A stretch of 64,000 nucleotides of DNA from Mesorhizobium sp. DCY119 (GTDB lineage: Bacteria; Pseudomonadota; Alphaproteobacteria; Rhizobiales; Rhizobiaceae): contig NZ_CP031834.1 of NCBI RefSeq assembly GCF_003590645.1, positions 2,232,501-2,296,500 of the forward strand. Direction: 5' to 3'. This document shows positions 1 to 9,989 of the stretch, one piece after another. Made by a program: the position numbers and the translations under genes. The notes under the pieces were generated by a model. It was not told the origin of the DNA. It worked only from the letters and a program-made list of their open reading frames with translations, and ran no database searches. How positions within the stretch are numbered: the first letter of the stretch is position 1; every line of letters begins with the position of its first letter.

Positions 1-1832
1 GCGAGAGCGAAGTGTTCACCGTGCCGGTGCTGCGCTTCATCGATTCCGGTTCGATGCAGGCCGATTGGGCGCTGCGCATCGATACGCTGACGGTGGTCAT
101 GCTCGTCGTCGTCAACACCGTATCGGCGCTCGTGCACATCTATTCGATCGGCTACATGCACCACGACCCGCACCGGCCGCGCTTCTTTGCCTATCTGTCG
201 CTGTTCACCTTCGCCATGCTGATGCTGGTGACGGCGGACAATCTCGTACAGATGTTCTTCGGCTGGGAAGGGGTGGGCCTTGCGTCCTACCTGCTGATCG
301 GATTCTGGTACAAGAAGCCGTCGGCCAATGCCGCGGCCATCAAGGCCTTCGTCGTCAACCGCGTTGGCGATTTCGGCTTCATCCTCGGCATCTTCGGCGT
401 GTTCGTGCTGTTCGGTTCGGTCAGCTTCGATGCGATCTTCGCAACGGCAGCCTCTTACGCTCCGGTTGAAGGCGCGCACGAGGCGACCGCTGCCGTGTTC
501 AACTTCCTCGGCTATGAGCTCGATCGCGGTGCCGCGCTGACGGTCATCTGCCTGCTGCTGTTCATGGGCGCCATGGGCAAGTCGGCGCAGGTGCCGCTGC
601 ACACCTGGCTGCCGGACGCGATGGAAGGCCCGACCCCTGTGTCGGCGCTTATCCATGCCGCGACCATGGTCACCGCCGGCGTCTTCATGCTGGCGCGCCT
701 GTCGCCGATCTTCGAGCTGTCGCATACCGCGCTCACAGTCGTGACCTTCATCGGCGCTCTCACTGCTTTCTTCGCGGCCACCGTCGGCCTTGTCCAGAAC
801 GACATCAAGCGCGTCATCGCCTATTCGACCTGTTCGCAGCTCGGCTACATGTTCGTCGCGCTCGGCATGGGCTTCTACTCGGCGGCGATCTTCCACCTGT
901 TCACGCATGCCTTCTTCAAGGCGCTGCTGTTCCTCGGTTCGGGCTCGGTCATCCATGCCGTCTCCGACGAGCAGGACATGCGCAAGTTGGGCGGGCTGCG
1001 CAAGCTGATCCCCACCACCTACTGGATGATGGTCATCGGCACGTTGGCGCTGACCGGCGTCGGCATCCCGGCGACGATCATCGGCACCGCCGGCTTCTTC
1101 TCCAAGGACGCGATCATCGAGGGATCCTTCGTCGGCCATAACCCGGCTGCCGGCTTTGCCTTCATCGCCCTGGTCATCGCTGCCGTGTTCACCAGCTTCT
1201 ACTCATGGCGCCTGATCTTCATGACGTTCCACGGCAAGCCGCGCGCTACCGCCGATGTCATGCATCACGTCCATGAATCGCCGCCGGTCATGCTGGTGCC
1301 GCTGTTCATACTCGCCGTCGGCGCACTGTTTGCCGGTGTGATCTTCCACGACCATTTCATCGGCGAGGGCTATTCCGAGTTCTGGAAGGCCGCGCTCTAC
1401 ATCCTGCCGGAAAATCACATCCTGCATGATTTCCATGGCGTGCCGGTGTGGGTGAAGCTTGCGCCATTCGCGGCCATGATCCTCGGCTTCGGCGTCGCTT
1501 ACCAGTTCTACATCCGCTCGCCGGAGACGCCGAAGTACCTCGCCAGCCAGCATCGCGGCCTCTACGCGTTCCTGCTGAACAAGTGGTATTTCGACGAGCT
1601 TTACGACTTCCTGTTCGTGCGTCCGGCCAAGCGGCTTGGCACGTTCCTCTGGAAGAAGGGCGACGGTGCCGTCATCGACGGCCTCGGCCCGGATGGCATC
1701 TCGGCCCGCGTGGTCGACGTCACCAACCGCGTCGTCAAGCTTCAGACCGGATATCTCTATCACTACGCATTCGTCATGCTGATCGGCGTCGCCGCCCTCG
1801 TCACCTGGATGATGCTCGGGAGCACTTTCTGA
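1..1832 (+). CDS. nuoL: NADH-quinone oxidoreductase subunit L, 5'-truncated by the window edge
   Basis: Membrane-arm antiporter-like subunit of respiratory complex I, which couples NADH:quinone electron transfer to proton pumping. The reading frame is open from base 3 with no stop before the window edge. The GTG at 12 is internal, because the protein begins with the segment following the first helices of NuoL; roughly 50-60 N-terminal residues are missing. Seen are the typical proton-channel stretches [20 protein letters not shown], the [24 protein letters not shown] block and the later [13 protein letters not shown] helix, then the long amphipathic C-terminal helix region around [13 protein letters not shown]. 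The stop overlaps the nuoM start by one base (TGATG), so it is translationally coupled and part of the nuo operon. Confidence 0.97.
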   Translation, partial: ESEVFTVPVLRFIDSGSMQADWALRIDTLTVVMLVVVNTVSALVHIYSIGYMHHDPHRPRFFAYLSLFTFAMLMLVTADNLVQMFFGWEGVGLASYLLIGFWYKKPSANAAAIKAFVVNRVGDFGFILGIFGVFVLFGSVSFDAIFATAASYAPVEGAHEATAAVFNFLGYELDRGAALTVICLLLFMGAMGKSAQVPLHTWLPDAMEGPTPVSALIHAATMVTAGVFMLARLSPIFELSHTALTVVTFIGALTAFFAATVGLVQNDIKRVIAYSTCSQLGYMFVALGMGFYSAAIFHLFTHAFFKALLFLGSGSVIHAVSDEQDMRKLGGLRKLIPTTYWMMVIGTLALTGVGIPATIIGTAGFFSKDAIIEGSFVGHNPAAGFAFIALVIAAVFTSFYSWRLIFMTFHGKPRATADVMHHVHESPPVMLVPLFILAVGALFAGVIFHDHFIGEGYSEFWKAALYILPENHILHDFHGVPVWVKLAPFAAMILGFGVAYQFYIRSPETPKYLASQHRGLYAFLLNKWYFDELYDFLFVRPAKRLGTFLWKKGDGAVIDGLGPDGISARVVDVTNRVVKLQTGYLYHYAFVMLIGVAALVTWMMLGSTF

Positions 1833-3337
1833 TGACCGACTGGCCAATTCTTTCTACGGTCACGTTCCTGCCGCTGGTCGGCGCATTCCTGATCCTGCTG
1901 ATCAGGGATGACAACGACAGCGCGCGGCGCAACATCCGCAACGTCGCGTTGCTGACGACGGTGTTCACCTTCCTGCTTTCGATCTTCATCTGGGCTGGCT
2001 TCGACAACGCCAATCCGGGCTTCCAGATGGTCGAGAAGTCGCCTTGGCTGGACTCGGGCATCTCTTATCATATGGGCGTCGACGGCATTTCGATGCTGTT
2101 CGTAATCCTGACGACGTTCCTGATGCCGCTCTGCATCCTGGCGAGCTGGCAGGCGATCGAGCATCGCGTCAAGGAATACATGATCGCGTTCCTGATCCTG
2201 GAAACGCTGATGATCGGCGTGTTCTGCGCGCTGGATATCGTGCTGTTCTACGTGTTCTTCGAAGCCGGCCTGATCCCGATGTTCATCATCATCGGCGTCT
2301 GGGGCGGCAAGCGCCGCGTCTATGCCAGCTTCAAGTTCTTCCTTTATACGCTGCTCGGCTCAGTGCTGATGCTGCTCGCCATCATGGCGATGTTCTGGCA
2401 GGCCGGCACGACCGATATCCCGACACTGCTGACGCACAGCTTCCCGGCTCATATGCAGACATGGCTGTGGCTGGCCTTCTTCGCCTCCTTCGCGGTGAAG
2501 ATGCCGATGTGGCCTGTCCACACATGGTTGCCCGACGCGCACGTCGAAGCGCCGACGGCAGGCTCGGTCATCCTGGCCGGCATTCTCCTGAAGATGGGCG
2601 GTTACGGCTTCCTGCGCTTCTCGCTGCCGATGTTCCCGGAGGCGTCGCTCTATTTCCAGCCGCTGGTTTTCGCGCTTTCCGTCATCGCCATCATCTACAC
2701 CTCGCTGGTGGCGCTGATGCAGGAGGATATGAAGAAGCTGATCGCCTATTCGTCGGTCGCCCACATGGGCTACGTGACCATGGGCATCTTCGCGCTCAAC
2801 CAGGAAGGCATCCAGGGTTCCATCTTCCAGATGCTGTCGCATGGTCTGGTCTCCGGCGCGCTCTTCCTTTGCGTCGGCGTGGTCTATGACCGCATGCACA
2901 CCCGCGAGATCGCGGCCTATGGCGGCCTCGTCAACAACATGCCGAAATATGCGGTGGTGTTCCTGATCTTCACCATGGCCAATGTCGGTCTGCCCGGCAC
3001 CAGCGGTTTCGTCGGCGAGTTCCTGACGCTGCTCGGCGCCTACAAGGCCAACACCTGGGTGGCTCTGTTTGCCGCGACGGGCGTGATCCTGTCGGCCGGC
3101 TATGCACTGTGGCTCTACCGCAAGGTGATCTTCGGCGCGCTGTCGAAGGAAAGCCTCAAGAGCCTGCTCGACCTTTCGACGCGCGAAAAGGCGATCATCT
3201 ATCCGCTGGTCGTGCTCACCATCTTCTTCGGCGTCTACCCGGCTCCGGTCCTCGACGCGACCGCAGCCTCGGTGCAGGCGCTGGTCAACAACATCACCGT
3301 ATCGCTCGACGCCGCGAAAACCGCGGCTGCGAACTGA
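1832..3337 (+). CDS. nuoM: NADH-quinone oxidoreductase subunit M
   Basis: Second antiporter-like proton-pumping subunit of complex I, 501 residues, near the usual length. The ATG at 1832 sits in the TGATG overlap with nuoL and gives the expected N-terminus [20 protein letters not shown]; longer in-frame extensions upstream lie inside nuoL and are not real. Family landmarks are [18 protein letters not shown], with the conserved glutamate of the channel, [20 protein letters not shown] and [15 protein letters not shown]. It is a polytopic inner-membrane protein with about 14 hydrophobic segments. It lies between nuoL and nuoN in the standard order. Confidence 0.97.
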   Translation: MTDWPILSTVTFLPLVGAFLILLIRDDNDSARRNIRNVALLTTVFTFLLSIFIWAGFDNANPGFQMVEKSPWLDSGISYHMGVDGISMLFVILTTFLMPLCILASWQAIEHRVKEYMIAFLILETLMIGVFCALDIVLFYVFFEAGLIPMFIIIGVWGGKRRVYASFKFFLYTLLGSVLMLLAIMAMFWQAGTTDIPTLLTHSFPAHMQTWLWLAFFASFAVKMPMWPVHTWLPDAHVEAPTAGSVILAGILLKMGGYGFLRFSLPMFPEASLYFQPLVFALSVIAIIYTSLVALMQEDMKKLIAYSSVAHMGYVTMGIFALNQEGIQGSIFQMLSHGLVSGALFLCVGVVYDRMHTREIAAYGGLVNNMPKYAVVFLIFTMANVGLPGTSGFVGEFLTLLGAYKANTWVALFAATGVILSAGYALWLYRKVIFGALSKESLKSLLDLSTREKAIIYPLVVLTIFFGVYPAPVLDATAASVQALVNNITVSLDAAKTAAAN

Positions 3338-3350
3338 CAGGGACGGGCAT

Positions 3351-4787
3351 ATGACGCCGGAACTTTACTCAAGCCTCTCGCTGGCCCTGCCGGAACTGAT
3401 CATCGCTGGCGGTGCGCTCGTGCTGCTTATGATCGGCGTTTATTCGGGCGAGCGCGCCAACAGCACCGTGACCGGGCTCGCCGTTGCGATCCTGATCGGA
3501 GCGGGCGCGTGGATGCTGCTGTTCGGTGGCACAGGCAAGGCGTTCGGCAATGTCTTCGTCAGTGATCCGTTCGCGGTGTTCATGAAGGTCTTGATGCTGG
3601 TCGGCTCTGCCGTGACGCTGATCATGTCGGTCGGTTTTGCCAAGGCGGAAAAGTTCGACAAGTTCGAATATCCGGTTCTGATCCTGCTCTCGACTGTCGG
3701 CATGATGCTGATGATCTCGGCCAACGACATGATCACGCTCTATCTCGGCCTCGAACTGCAGTCGCTGGCGCTCTATGTCGTCGCTGCGATCAACCGCGAC
3801 AGCGTGCGCTCGACCGAAGCCGGCCTGAAGTATTTCGTCCTCGGCGCGCTGTCGTCGGGCATGCTGCTCTACGGTATTTCGCTGGTCTACGGCTACACCG
3901 GTCACACCGGCTTCGATGCGATTGCAGCCACGCTCTCGGGTGCCGACCGCCAGCTTGGCCTGGTCTTCGGCCTGGTGTTCGTGCTTGCGGGCGTTGCCTT
4001 CAAGATCTCGGCCGTGCCGTTCCACATGTGGACGCCGGACGTCTATGAAGGCGCTCCGACGCCGGTGACAGCGTTCTTTGCCTCCGCGCCGAAGATGGCG
4101 GCGATGGCGCTGATGGTGCGCATCACCATGACCGCTTTCGAGCCGATCGCCGCCGACTGGCAGCAGATCGTCGTGTTCATCTCCATTGCCTCGATGGTGC
4201 TGGGTTCGTTTGCCGCGATCGGCCAGAAGAACATCAAGCGCCTGATGGCCTATTCGTCGATCGGCCATGTCGGCTTCGCGCTGGTCGGCCTTGCCGCCAA
4301 CACCGAGACCGGCGTGCGCGGCGTTGCCATCTACATGCTTATCTATCTGGTGATGACGCTTGGCACCTTCGCCTTCATCCTGGCCATGCGGCGCAAGGAC
4401 GGCAATGTCGAGCAGATCAGCGATCTCGCCGGTCTCTCGACCACCAATCCGATGATGGCGACAATCCTGACCATCCTGATGTTCTCGCTGGCCGGCATTC
4501 CGCCGCTCGCAGGCTTCTGGGCCAAGTGGTACGTCTTCCTCGCCGCCATCAACGCCAATCTCTACACGCTCGCCGTCATCGGCGTGCTGGCTTCGGTGGT
4601 GGGTGCCTATTACTATCTGCGCATCATCAAGATCATGTGGTTTGACGAGCCGGTCGGCGGCTTCCTGCCGATGGCTGGCGAGCTGCGGCTGGTGCTTGGC
4701 GCTTCCGGCGCGTTCGTCCTGTTCTACGTATTCTTCGGCGGGCCTGTCGGGCGTGTGGCTGAGGCCGCTGCCAAGACGTTCTTCTGA
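3351..4787 (+). CDS. nuoN: NADH-quinone oxidoreductase subunit N
   Basis: Third antiporter-like subunit of complex I, 478 residues, polytopic. The ATG at 3351 follows a GGGACGGG ribosome-binding region 13 bases after the nuoM stop. Conserved features are the [18 protein letters not shown] helix carrying the channel glutamate, the [20 protein letters not shown] block and the [18 protein letters not shown] helix. It is the last nuo gene in the usual rhizobial operon; birA follows four bases after its stop, so the two are probably cotranscribed. Confidence 0.97.
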   Translation: MTPELYSSLSLALPELIIAGGALVLLMIGVYSGERANSTVTGLAVAILIGAGAWMLLFGGTGKAFGNVFVSDPFAVFMKVLMLVGSAVTLIMSVGFAKAEKFDKFEYPVLILLSTVGMMLMISANDMITLYLGLELQSLALYVVAAINRDSVRSTEAGLKYFVLGALSSGMLLYGISLVYGYTGHTGFDAIAATLSGADRQLGLVFGLVFVLAGVAFKISAVPFHMWTPDVYEGAPTPVTAFFASAPKMAAMALMVRITMTAFEPIAADWQQIVVFISIASMVLGSFAAIGQKNIKRLMAYSSIGHVGFALVGLAANTETGVRGVAIYMLIYLVMTLGTFAFILAMRRKDGNVEQISDLAGLSTTNPMMATILTILMFSLAGIPPLAGFWAKWYVFLAAINANLYTLAVIGVLASVVGAYYYLRIIKIMWFDEPVGGFLPMAGELRLVLGASGAFVLFYVFFGGPVGRVAEAAAKTFF

Positions 4788-4791
4788 CGGC

Positions 4792-5619
4792 ATGGGATTC
4801 CAGCTCGCTCCGACCGCAGTAGCCGAAGGCTTTCGCCTCGAAGCGCATGACACTGTCAGCTCGACCAACATCATCGCCTTGGAGCGGGCGCGGGAAGGGG
4901 ACGCGGGCAGGCTCTGGGTCGTCTCCAAGCGTCAGGAAAGCGGGCGCGGCCGCCGGGGCCGCGTCTGGGCGACGCCGGAAGGCAATCTTGCCGCAACGCT
5001 GTTGCTGATTACCGGTCGCGATCTGAAAATGGCTGCCACGCTCGGCTTCGTAGCCGGACTGGCGCTGGCCGACGCGCTCAACGCCGTGGTGCCGAACGGA
5101 CGCATCGCGATTGCGCCCGATGGTGGCAGCGGCGAGCGCGGAAACCGTTTCGAGCTGAAATGGCCGAACGATGTCCTGGCGCAGGGCGGCAAGCTTGCCG
5201 GCATCCTGCTTGAATCGACAATGCTCGACGGTGATCGTGTAGCATTGGCCATTGGCATCGGCGTCAATGTCGTCGCATATCCCGAGGACGTTCCCTATCC
5301 GGCGACGTCGCTGAAAGCGCTGGGCGCGACTTGCGACGCCGAGACGCTGTTTCTTGCGCTCTCGGACGCATGGAGCGAAAATATGCGTCGATGGGACGAA
5401 GGGCGAGGGCTGGAACATATCCGCCAGCGCTGGTTGTCGCGTGCCGCCGGGCTTGGCGGACAGGTAGCGGTTCGGGTCGACGGGAATATCATTCGCGGCG
5501 TGTTCGAAACCATCGACGAGGACTGCCGTTTCGTCATTCGCGACGACAGCGGCGCGATCCAGAAAATTGCTGCCGGCGATGTGCATTTCGGTGCGGTCGC
5601 GTCGGCCGGCGCGGCCTGA
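4792..5619 (+). CDS. birA: Biotin--[acetyl-CoA-carboxylase] ligase, class I
   Basis: Attaches biotin through biotinyl-5'-AMP to the biotin carboxyl carrier protein and other biotin enzymes. The 275-residue protein has the biotin/ATP loop GRGRRGRVW (residues 51-59) and the KWPNDVL motif (123-129) with KLAGILLES following. A C-terminal SH3-like domain ends the protein. It lacks the N-terminal helix-turn-helix of E. coli BirA, so it is a monofunctional ligase and not the bio repressor. The start at 4792 is chosen because MGFQLAPTAVAEGFRLEAHD matches the family N-terminus; the frame stays open upstream only as a shadow inside nuoN. The nuoN-birA-rnj order is a common rhizobial arrangement. Confidence 0.93.
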   Translation: MGFQLAPTAVAEGFRLEAHDTVSSTNIIALERAREGDAGRLWVVSKRQESGRGRRGRVWATPEGNLAATLLLITGRDLKMAATLGFVAGLALADALNAVVPNGRIAIAPDGGSGERGNRFELKWPNDVLAQGGKLAGILLESTMLDGDRVALAIGIGVNVVAYPEDVPYPATSLKALGATCDAETLFLALSDAWSENMRRWDEGRGLEHIRQRWLSRAAGLGGQVAVRVDGNIIRGVFETIDEDCRFVIRDDSGAIQKIAAGDVHFGAVASAGAA

Positions 5620-5639
5620 ACGGCCTGAGAGGAAAGAGA

Positions 5640-7310
5640 ATGGCGAAATCGCGAGAAGCCGAACTCGTATTCGCGCCGCTGGGCGGCGTCGGCGAGATCG
5701 GCATGAACTTCGCGCTCTATGGCTTCGGGCCGGTCGACAAGCGCGAGTGGCTCATCGTCGATGTCGGCGTGACATTCCCGGATGCGACACTTCCCGGCGT
5801 CGATCTGGTGCTGCCCGACACGCGCTTCATCGAAGGCGAGCTGCACAATCTGCGCGGCATCGTCATCACGCACGCCCATGAGGATCACTACGGCGCATTG
5901 CTCGACCTCTGGCCGCGCCTGAAGGCGCCGGTCTGGATGACGCCGTTCTCTGCCGGCCTGCTGGAAGCAAAGCGGCAATCCGAAAGCGGCGCGCCGAAGG
6001 TGCCGGTGACGATCTACCGCGCCGGCGAGACCTTTACCGTGGGACCGTTCACGGTCGAGGCCATCCCGGTCAGCCACTCCATTCCCGAGCCGGTTTCTCT
6101 TGCCATCACCACGCCGCTGGGCACAGTCATCCACACCGGTGACTGGAAGATCGATCCCGCACCGGAGATCGGCCCGAAGACCGACGAGGCGCGGTTCCGC
6201 GCGCTCGGCGATAAGGGCGTTCTGGCGCTGATCTGCGATTCTACCAACGCTTTGCGTGAGGGCGACTCGCCGTCCGAGCAGGCCGTGGGCGAGGGCATTC
6301 GCGGCGTCATCGAGAAGGCTCCCGGCCGCGTCGCGGTCACCACCTTCTCGTCCAATGTCGGGCGTATCCGCTCCATTGCCGAGGCCGCACGTGACACCGG
6401 CCGCCAGGTCCTGCTGCTCGGCCGCTCTTTGAAGCGCGTCGTCGATGTCGCCTCGGAGCTTGGCTACATGGATGGCCTGCCGGAATTCGTCTCCGAGGAA
6501 GACTACGGCTACATTCCGCGCGAAAACCTCGTCGTCATCTGCACCGGCAGCCAGGGTGAATCGCGGGCAGCGCTTGCCAAGCTGGCGCGCGACGAGATGA
6601 AGACCGTGGCATTGTCGCCGGGCGATATCGTCGTCTTTTCCTCGCGCACCATTCCGGGCAACGAAAAGGCCATTCTCGAGATCAAGAACCAGCTCATCGA
6701 TCAGGGCATGAAGATCATCGAGGACAGCGATGCGCTGGTGCATGTGTCGGGCCATCCGCGCCGCAGCGAGTTGCGCCGCATGTATGAGTGGACGCGCCCG
6801 CGTATCGCGGTGCCGGTCCATGGCGAAGCAGCGCATCTCGTGGCGCATGGCTCCCTGGCCACGGCCTGCGGCGTGCCGGAAGTGGCGCAGGTGCGCGACG
6901 GCGACATGCTGCGGCTCGCACCGGGTGCGGCCGAAATCATTGACCAGGTGCCGTTCGGTCGCGTCTACAAGGACGGCAAGCTGATCGGCGACGACGAGGC
7001 TGTCGGCATCCGCGACCGCCGCAAACTGTCCTTTGCCGGTCACGTCGCCGTCAATGTCGTGCTCGATGACAAGTATGAACTGTCCGGCGATCCCGATATC
7101 GTCGCCATCGGCGTAGCCCGAACCGACCAGCGGGGCGAAGATATCGAAGACCTGATGCTGGATGCGGCAATCGGCGCCGTCGACTCCATACCCCGTCAGC
7201 GCCGAAAAGACCTCGACCTTGTCCAGGAAGCGGTGCGCCGCGCCGTTCGCTCGGCCGCCAACGAAGCCTGGGGCAAGAAACCGCTGGTGACGGTGTTCGT
7301 CACGAGGTGA
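5640..7310 (+). CDS. rnj: Ribonuclease J
   Basis: Metallo-beta-lactamase/beta-CASP nuclease acting in rRNA maturation and mRNA turnover with endo- and 5'-exonuclease activity. The 556-residue protein shows the zinc-binding HAHEDH motif near residues 77-82, HTGDWKID, a downstream LICDSTNA motif, and beta-CASP features such as TFSSNVGR and CTGSQGES followed by HVSGH. These match RNase J and not a metabolic lactamase. Start: AGAGGAAAGAGA directly precedes the ATG at 5640, and MAKSREAELVFAPLGGVGEIGMN is the family N-terminus. It lies 20 bases after birA. Confidence 0.95.
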   Translation: MAKSREAELVFAPLGGVGEIGMNFALYGFGPVDKREWLIVDVGVTFPDATLPGVDLVLPDTRFIEGELHNLRGIVITHAHEDHYGALLDLWPRLKAPVWMTPFSAGLLEAKRQSESGAPKVPVTIYRAGETFTVGPFTVEAIPVSHSIPEPVSLAITTPLGTVIHTGDWKIDPAPEIGPKTDEARFRALGDKGVLALICDSTNALREGDSPSEQAVGEGIRGVIEKAPGRVAVTTFSSNVGRIRSIAEAARDTGRQVLLLGRSLKRVVDVASELGYMDGLPEFVSEEDYGYIPRENLVVICTGSQGESRAALAKLARDEMKTVALSPGDIVVFSSRTIPGNEKAILEIKNQLIDQGMKIIEDSDALVHVSGHPRRSELRRMYEWTRPRIAVPVHGEAAHLVAHGSLATACGVPEVAQVRDGDMLRLAPGAAEIIDQVPFGRVYKDGKLIGDDEAVGIRDRRKLSFAGHVAVNVVLDDKYELSGDPDIVAIGVARTDQRGEDIEDLMLDAAIGAVDSIPRQRRKDLDLVQEAVRRAVRSAANEAWGKKPLVTVFVTR

Positions 7311-7316
7311 GTGAGT

Positions 7317-7399
7317 AGTGAATAGGGAGTAGCGCGTAGCGAATAGCTTATGGATATTCGTTGCCTTGCTTGTTCCCTACTCGCTACTCCCTATTCACT
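7317..7399. repeat. Intergenic inverted repeat with perfect 18-bp arms (AGTGAATAGGGAGTAGCG type)
   Basis: Left arm 7317-7334 and right arm 7382-7399 are exact reverse complements. The 47-base spacer contains further degenerate copies (GTAGCGAATAG, TTCCCTACTCG), so the unit looks built from a short tandem/inverted motif. It begins just after the rnj stop and ends 18 bases before the mce start. It could act as a transcript-stabilising hairpin or a weak terminator between the two genes. Sequences built from this GAATAGGGAGTAG motif are, from memory, dispersed in Mesorhizobium-type genomes. Confidence 0.8.
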
Positions 7400-7417
7400 G
7401 TCTCGGGGATGTGAACA

Positions 7418-7822
7418 ATGCTAGGCCGTTTGAACCATGTCGCAATCGCGGTGCCGGATCTGGCAGCCGCAAGTGCCGTCTATCGCGACACGCTGGGCGC
7501 TACGCTGACCGAACCTCAGGTGCTGCCGGAGCATGGCGTGACGGTCGTGTTCATCAACACCGGCAACACCAAGATCGAGTTGCTCGAGCCGCTGGGGCAG
7601 GGGTCACCTATCGCCGCCTTCCTGGAAAAGAACCCCTCCGGCGGCATGCATCACATCTGCTACGAGGTCGATGACATCATCGCCGCCCGCGACCGCCTGA
7701 AAGCTGCCGGCGCACGTGTGCTGGGCGACGGCAATCCCAAGATCGGCGCCCATGGCAAGCCGGTGCTCTTTCTGCATCCCAAGGATTTCCTGGGAACGCT
7801 GGTCGAACTGGAGCAGGTGTAA
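7418..7822 (+). CDS. mce: Methylmalonyl-CoA epimerase
   Basis: Interconverts (R)- and (S)-methylmalonyl-CoA in the propionyl-CoA to succinyl-CoA route, upstream of the B12-dependent mutase. The 134-residue protein is a single vicinal-oxygen-chelate (glyoxalase) fold. Visible are the N-terminal metal histidine in RLNHVAIAV, the KIELLEPL strand, the GGMHHICYEV segment with a second metal histidine, and the terminal LVELEQV glutamate. Length and motifs are diagnostic for the epimerase rather than a generic glyoxalase. It is followed at once by the DUF1467 gene. Confidence 0.93.
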   Translation: MLGRLNHVAIAVPDLAAASAVYRDTLGATLTEPQVLPEHGVTVVFINTGNTKIELLEPLGQGSPIAAFLEKNPSGGMHHICYEVDDIIAARDRLKAAGARVLGDGNPKIGAHGKPVLFLHPKDFLGTLVELEQV

Positions 7823-7825
7823 GTC

Positions 7826-8107
7826 ATGAGCTGGATTTCGGTCGCCGCGATCTACTTCATCATCTGGTGGACGGTGCTGTTCGCCACACTGCCTTTCGGC
7901 CTGAAGACGCAGGACGAGACCGACGACGTTACGCTTGGCACCGTGCCGAGTGCGCCCGGACGTCCCCATATGCGAAAGACCGTCATTCGCACGACGATTG
8001 TCTCGCTGATCATCTTCGGTATTTTCTATTACGTCACGAAGGTGATGGGCCTTGGTTTCGACGATATTCCGAGCCTGGTTCCTGAATCGATCCTGCACGC
8101 GGGCTAA
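7826..8107 (+). CDS. DUF1467 family small membrane protein
   Basis: A 93-residue protein of unknown function, three bases after mce and probably cotranscribed. It has two hydrophobic segments, about residues 5-25 (VAAIYFIIWWTVLFATLPFG) and 53-72 (TTIVSLIIFGIFYYVT), joined by a polar loop beginning KTQDETDDVTLGTVPSAPGRP. The WWTVLFATLPFGLKTQ and GTVPSAPGRP signatures are those of the DUF1467 family, which in alphaproteobacteria often sits next to mce or proS. No function can be assigned from the sequence. Confidence 0.88.
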   Translation: MSWISVAAIYFIIWWTVLFATLPFGLKTQDETDDVTLGTVPSAPGRPHMRKTVIRTTIVSLIIFGIFYYVTKVMGLGFDDIPSLVPESILHAG

Positions 8108-8260
8108 TCGCATCGTCTGATGCTCGCTGCCATGCGGGTCCGATCAATACTCTAATATATGATAATTTTAGTCTAGTATTTAAGACTAACGCTGGTTAAG
8201 CTGCAGCATTCCTTCGCACCTTATGGGTCTGAGGGAAGTCGGCTAAGCTGTTGACTGCAC

Positions 8261-8289
8261 AAAAAAAATGCAAGGCACAAGGCCTTGCA
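8261..8289 (-). terminator. Intrinsic terminator reading on the minus strand
   Basis: Read on the minus strand, TGCAAGGC-CTTGT-GCCTTGCA forms a perfect 8-bp stem with a 5-base loop, followed immediately by eight T. On the plus strand the hairpin is followed by AATTA with no T run, so it points leftward. No annotated minus-strand gene precedes it, which implies an unannotated transcript. Confidence 0.75.
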
Positions 8290-8410
8290 AATTAAACGCG
8301 TCCGATCTGCTTTCCGTCACCGGCGGCTGCGTATTATCGCGCCTAGATCGCATCCTCCCAAGACTTTGACCGCGTAGGAGGGCAGATTTTGCTCCGCCCT
8401 CTCAGTTATC
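8262..8410 (-). ncRNA. Candidate small RNA, about 150 nt
   Basis: The inferred transcript ends at the minus-strand terminator. Upstream lies a promoter-like pair on the minus strand: GTGACA (plus 8440-8445), 17 bases, then CTAGTG (8417-8422), giving a start near 8410. Its 5' part folds into a 9-bp hairpin (plus 8378-8401, one G-U pair, loop GCAAAA). The 3' arm runs into CCCTCC, a stretch able to pair with Shine-Dalgarno sequences, as seen in several rhizobial trans-acting sRNAs. A 36-codon ORF can be drawn through it, but it crosses the terminator hairpin. This is inference from promoter, folding and terminator only. Confidence 0.4.
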
Positions 8411-8660
8411 GAGGCACACTAGACCAAGCTGCGATGAATTGTCACTAACAATTTTGCGTAAATAGCCCACTACATGTGCTGCACTGCACAATAAACGCGC
8501 AGCCTTTGCTCGAAAAGCCGTCAGGCCGGTTTTGCGAAGGTGCGGCGGGAGGTCCGGGTTTCAATTCCGCCATGAAATGGCTATGAAGCGCAGGCAGGCA
8601 ACACTGCGTCGGTGCCGATTCCGGCATTGATCTGCTTCTCTTTCTTTTATGGACTTCTAC

Positions 8661-9989
8661 ATGCGGCTATCGCGCTATTTCCTGCCCATCCTTAAAGAGA
8701 ATCCCCGCGAGGCCGAAATCGTCTCGCATCGGCTGATGCTGCGTGCCGGCATGATCCGGCAGCAGGCTGCGGGCAGCTTTTCTTGGCTGCCACTGGGCAA
8801 GCTGGTTCTCGACAAGATCTGCCGCATCATCCGCGAAGAACAGAACCGCGCCGGCGCGCTGGAAATCCTGATGCCGACCATCCAGTCGGCCGACCTGTGG
8901 CGCGAAAGCGGGCGCTATGACGATTATGGCGACGAGATGCTGCGCATCAAGGACCGCAACAAGCGCGACATGCTGTTCGGCCCGACCAACGAGGAGATGG
9001 TCACCGAGATTTTCCGGTCCTACGTCAGGACCTACAAGGACCTGCCGCTGAACCTCTACCATATCCAGTGGAAGTTCCGCGACGAGCGGCGCCCGCGCTT
9101 CGGCGTCATGCGCAGCCGAGAGTTCCTGATGAAGGACGCCTATTCCTTCGACCTCGATTTCGAGGGCGCGAAGGCGGCCTACAACCGCATGTTCGTTTCC
9201 TACCTGCGCACCTTCACGCGCCTGGGCCTGAAAGCCATTCCGATGCGCGCCGACACCGGCCCGATCGGCGGCGATCTCTCACACGAATTCATCATCCTGG
9301 CCGACACCGGCGAAAGCCAGGTCTTCTGCCATCGTGACTTCCTCGAGCTGCCGGTGCCCGGCGAAGACACCGATTTCTCCAATGACGGCGAGATCGGCGG
9401 CATCGTCAAGCAGTGGACGACGCCCTATGCGGCGACTGACGAAATGCACGACGAAGCCGCGTGGGATGCGATCGGCGAAAGCGAGCGGCTTTCGGCGCGC
9501 GGCATCGAGGTCGGCCACATCTTCCATTTCGGCGAGAAATATTCGAAGCCGATGGGCGCCAAAGTCACCGGCCCCGACGGCAAGGACCACTTCGTCTCCA
9601 TGGGTTCCTACGGCATCGGCCCGAGCCGCTTGATTGCCGCGATCATCGAGGCTTCGCATGACGAAGCCGGCATCATCTGGCCTGAATCGGTCGCGCCCTT
9701 CGATATCGGCCTGATCAACATGAAGGTCGGCGACGCCGAATGCGACCGCGTGTCCGAAGAGCTTTATGCGGCTCTCACGGCTGCGGGCAAGGACGTGCTC
9801 TACGACGACACTGACCAGCGGCCGGGCGGCAAGTTCGCCACCGCCGACCTGATCGGCCTGCCGTGGCAGCTGATCGTCGGCCCGCGCGGCGTTGCCGCCG
9901 GCGAGGTCGAGATCAAGAACCGCCGCACCGGCGAGCGCGAGACGCTGCCGATCGCAGAGGCCACGAAACGCTTCGGGATCGCCGGATGA
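8661..9989 (+). CDS. proS: Prolyl-tRNA synthetase, short bacterial (alphaproteobacterial) type
   Basis: Charges tRNA-Pro. The 442-residue enzyme is the short form without the inserted editing domain. It contains class II motifs: motif 2 in [30 protein letters not shown] (split here by position, about residues 137-165) and motif 3 near [15 protein letters not shown], followed by a C-terminal anticodon-binding domain ([21 protein letters not shown]). The start at 8661 is preferred to the ATG at 8649 because relatives begin [11 protein letters not shown]; neither start has a clear Shine-Dalgarno. The stop overlaps lolC by four bases. Confidence 0.95.
   Translation: MRLSRYFLPILKENPREAEIVSHRLMLRAGMIRQQAAGSFSWLPLGKLVLDKICRIIREEQNRAGALEILMPTIQSADLWRESGRYDDYGDEMLRIKDRNKRDMLFGPTNEEMVTEIFRSYVRTYKDLPLNLYHIQWKFRDERRPRFGVMRSREFLMKDAYSFDLDFEGAKAAYNRMFVSYLRTFTRLGLKAIPMRADTGPIGGDLSHEFIILADTGESQVFCHRDFLELPVPGEDTDFSNDGEIGGIVKQWTTPYAATDEMHDEAAWDAIGESERLSARGIEVGHIFHFGEKYSKPMGAKVTGPDGKDHFVSMGSYGIGPSRLIAAIIEASHDEAGIIWPESVAPFDIGLINMKVGDAECDRVSEELYAALTAAGKDVLYDDTDQRPGGKFATADLIGLPWQLIVGPRGVAAGEVEIKNRRTGERETLPIAEATKRFGIAG

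Larger units (their letters stand above)
8108..8648. other. Gene-poor intergenic stretch between DUF1467 and proS
   Basis: About 540 bases without a convincing protein gene. It begins with an AT-rich patch (8150-8190) holding the small inverted repeat TAGTCT-N8-AGACTA. It then carries a minus-strand intrinsic terminator (8261-8289), a hairpin at 8378-8401 and a minus-strand promoter-like pair (8417-8445), described separately as a candidate small RNA. The 8450-8640 part must hold the proS leader and promoter, but I see no clear motif there. Short ORFs present lack ribosome-binding sites and family resemblance. Confidence 0.6.

Noticed and set aside
8270-8359. 36-codon ORF on the minus strand, preceded by GGGAGG
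   Set aside because: The GGAGG directly abuts the ATG with no spacing, and the frame reads through the terminator hairpin and T run; hairpin and T run explain the sequence better as an RNA end.
8530-8575. tRNA-like stretch GGTCCGGGTTTCAATTCC
   Set aside because: It resembles a T arm, but no matching acceptor, D or anticodon stems can be drawn around it.
8445-8627. 60-residue minus-strand ORF upstream of proS
   Set aside because: No ribosome-binding site, no recognisable family, and a cysteine/proline-rich content typical of random GC-rich frames.
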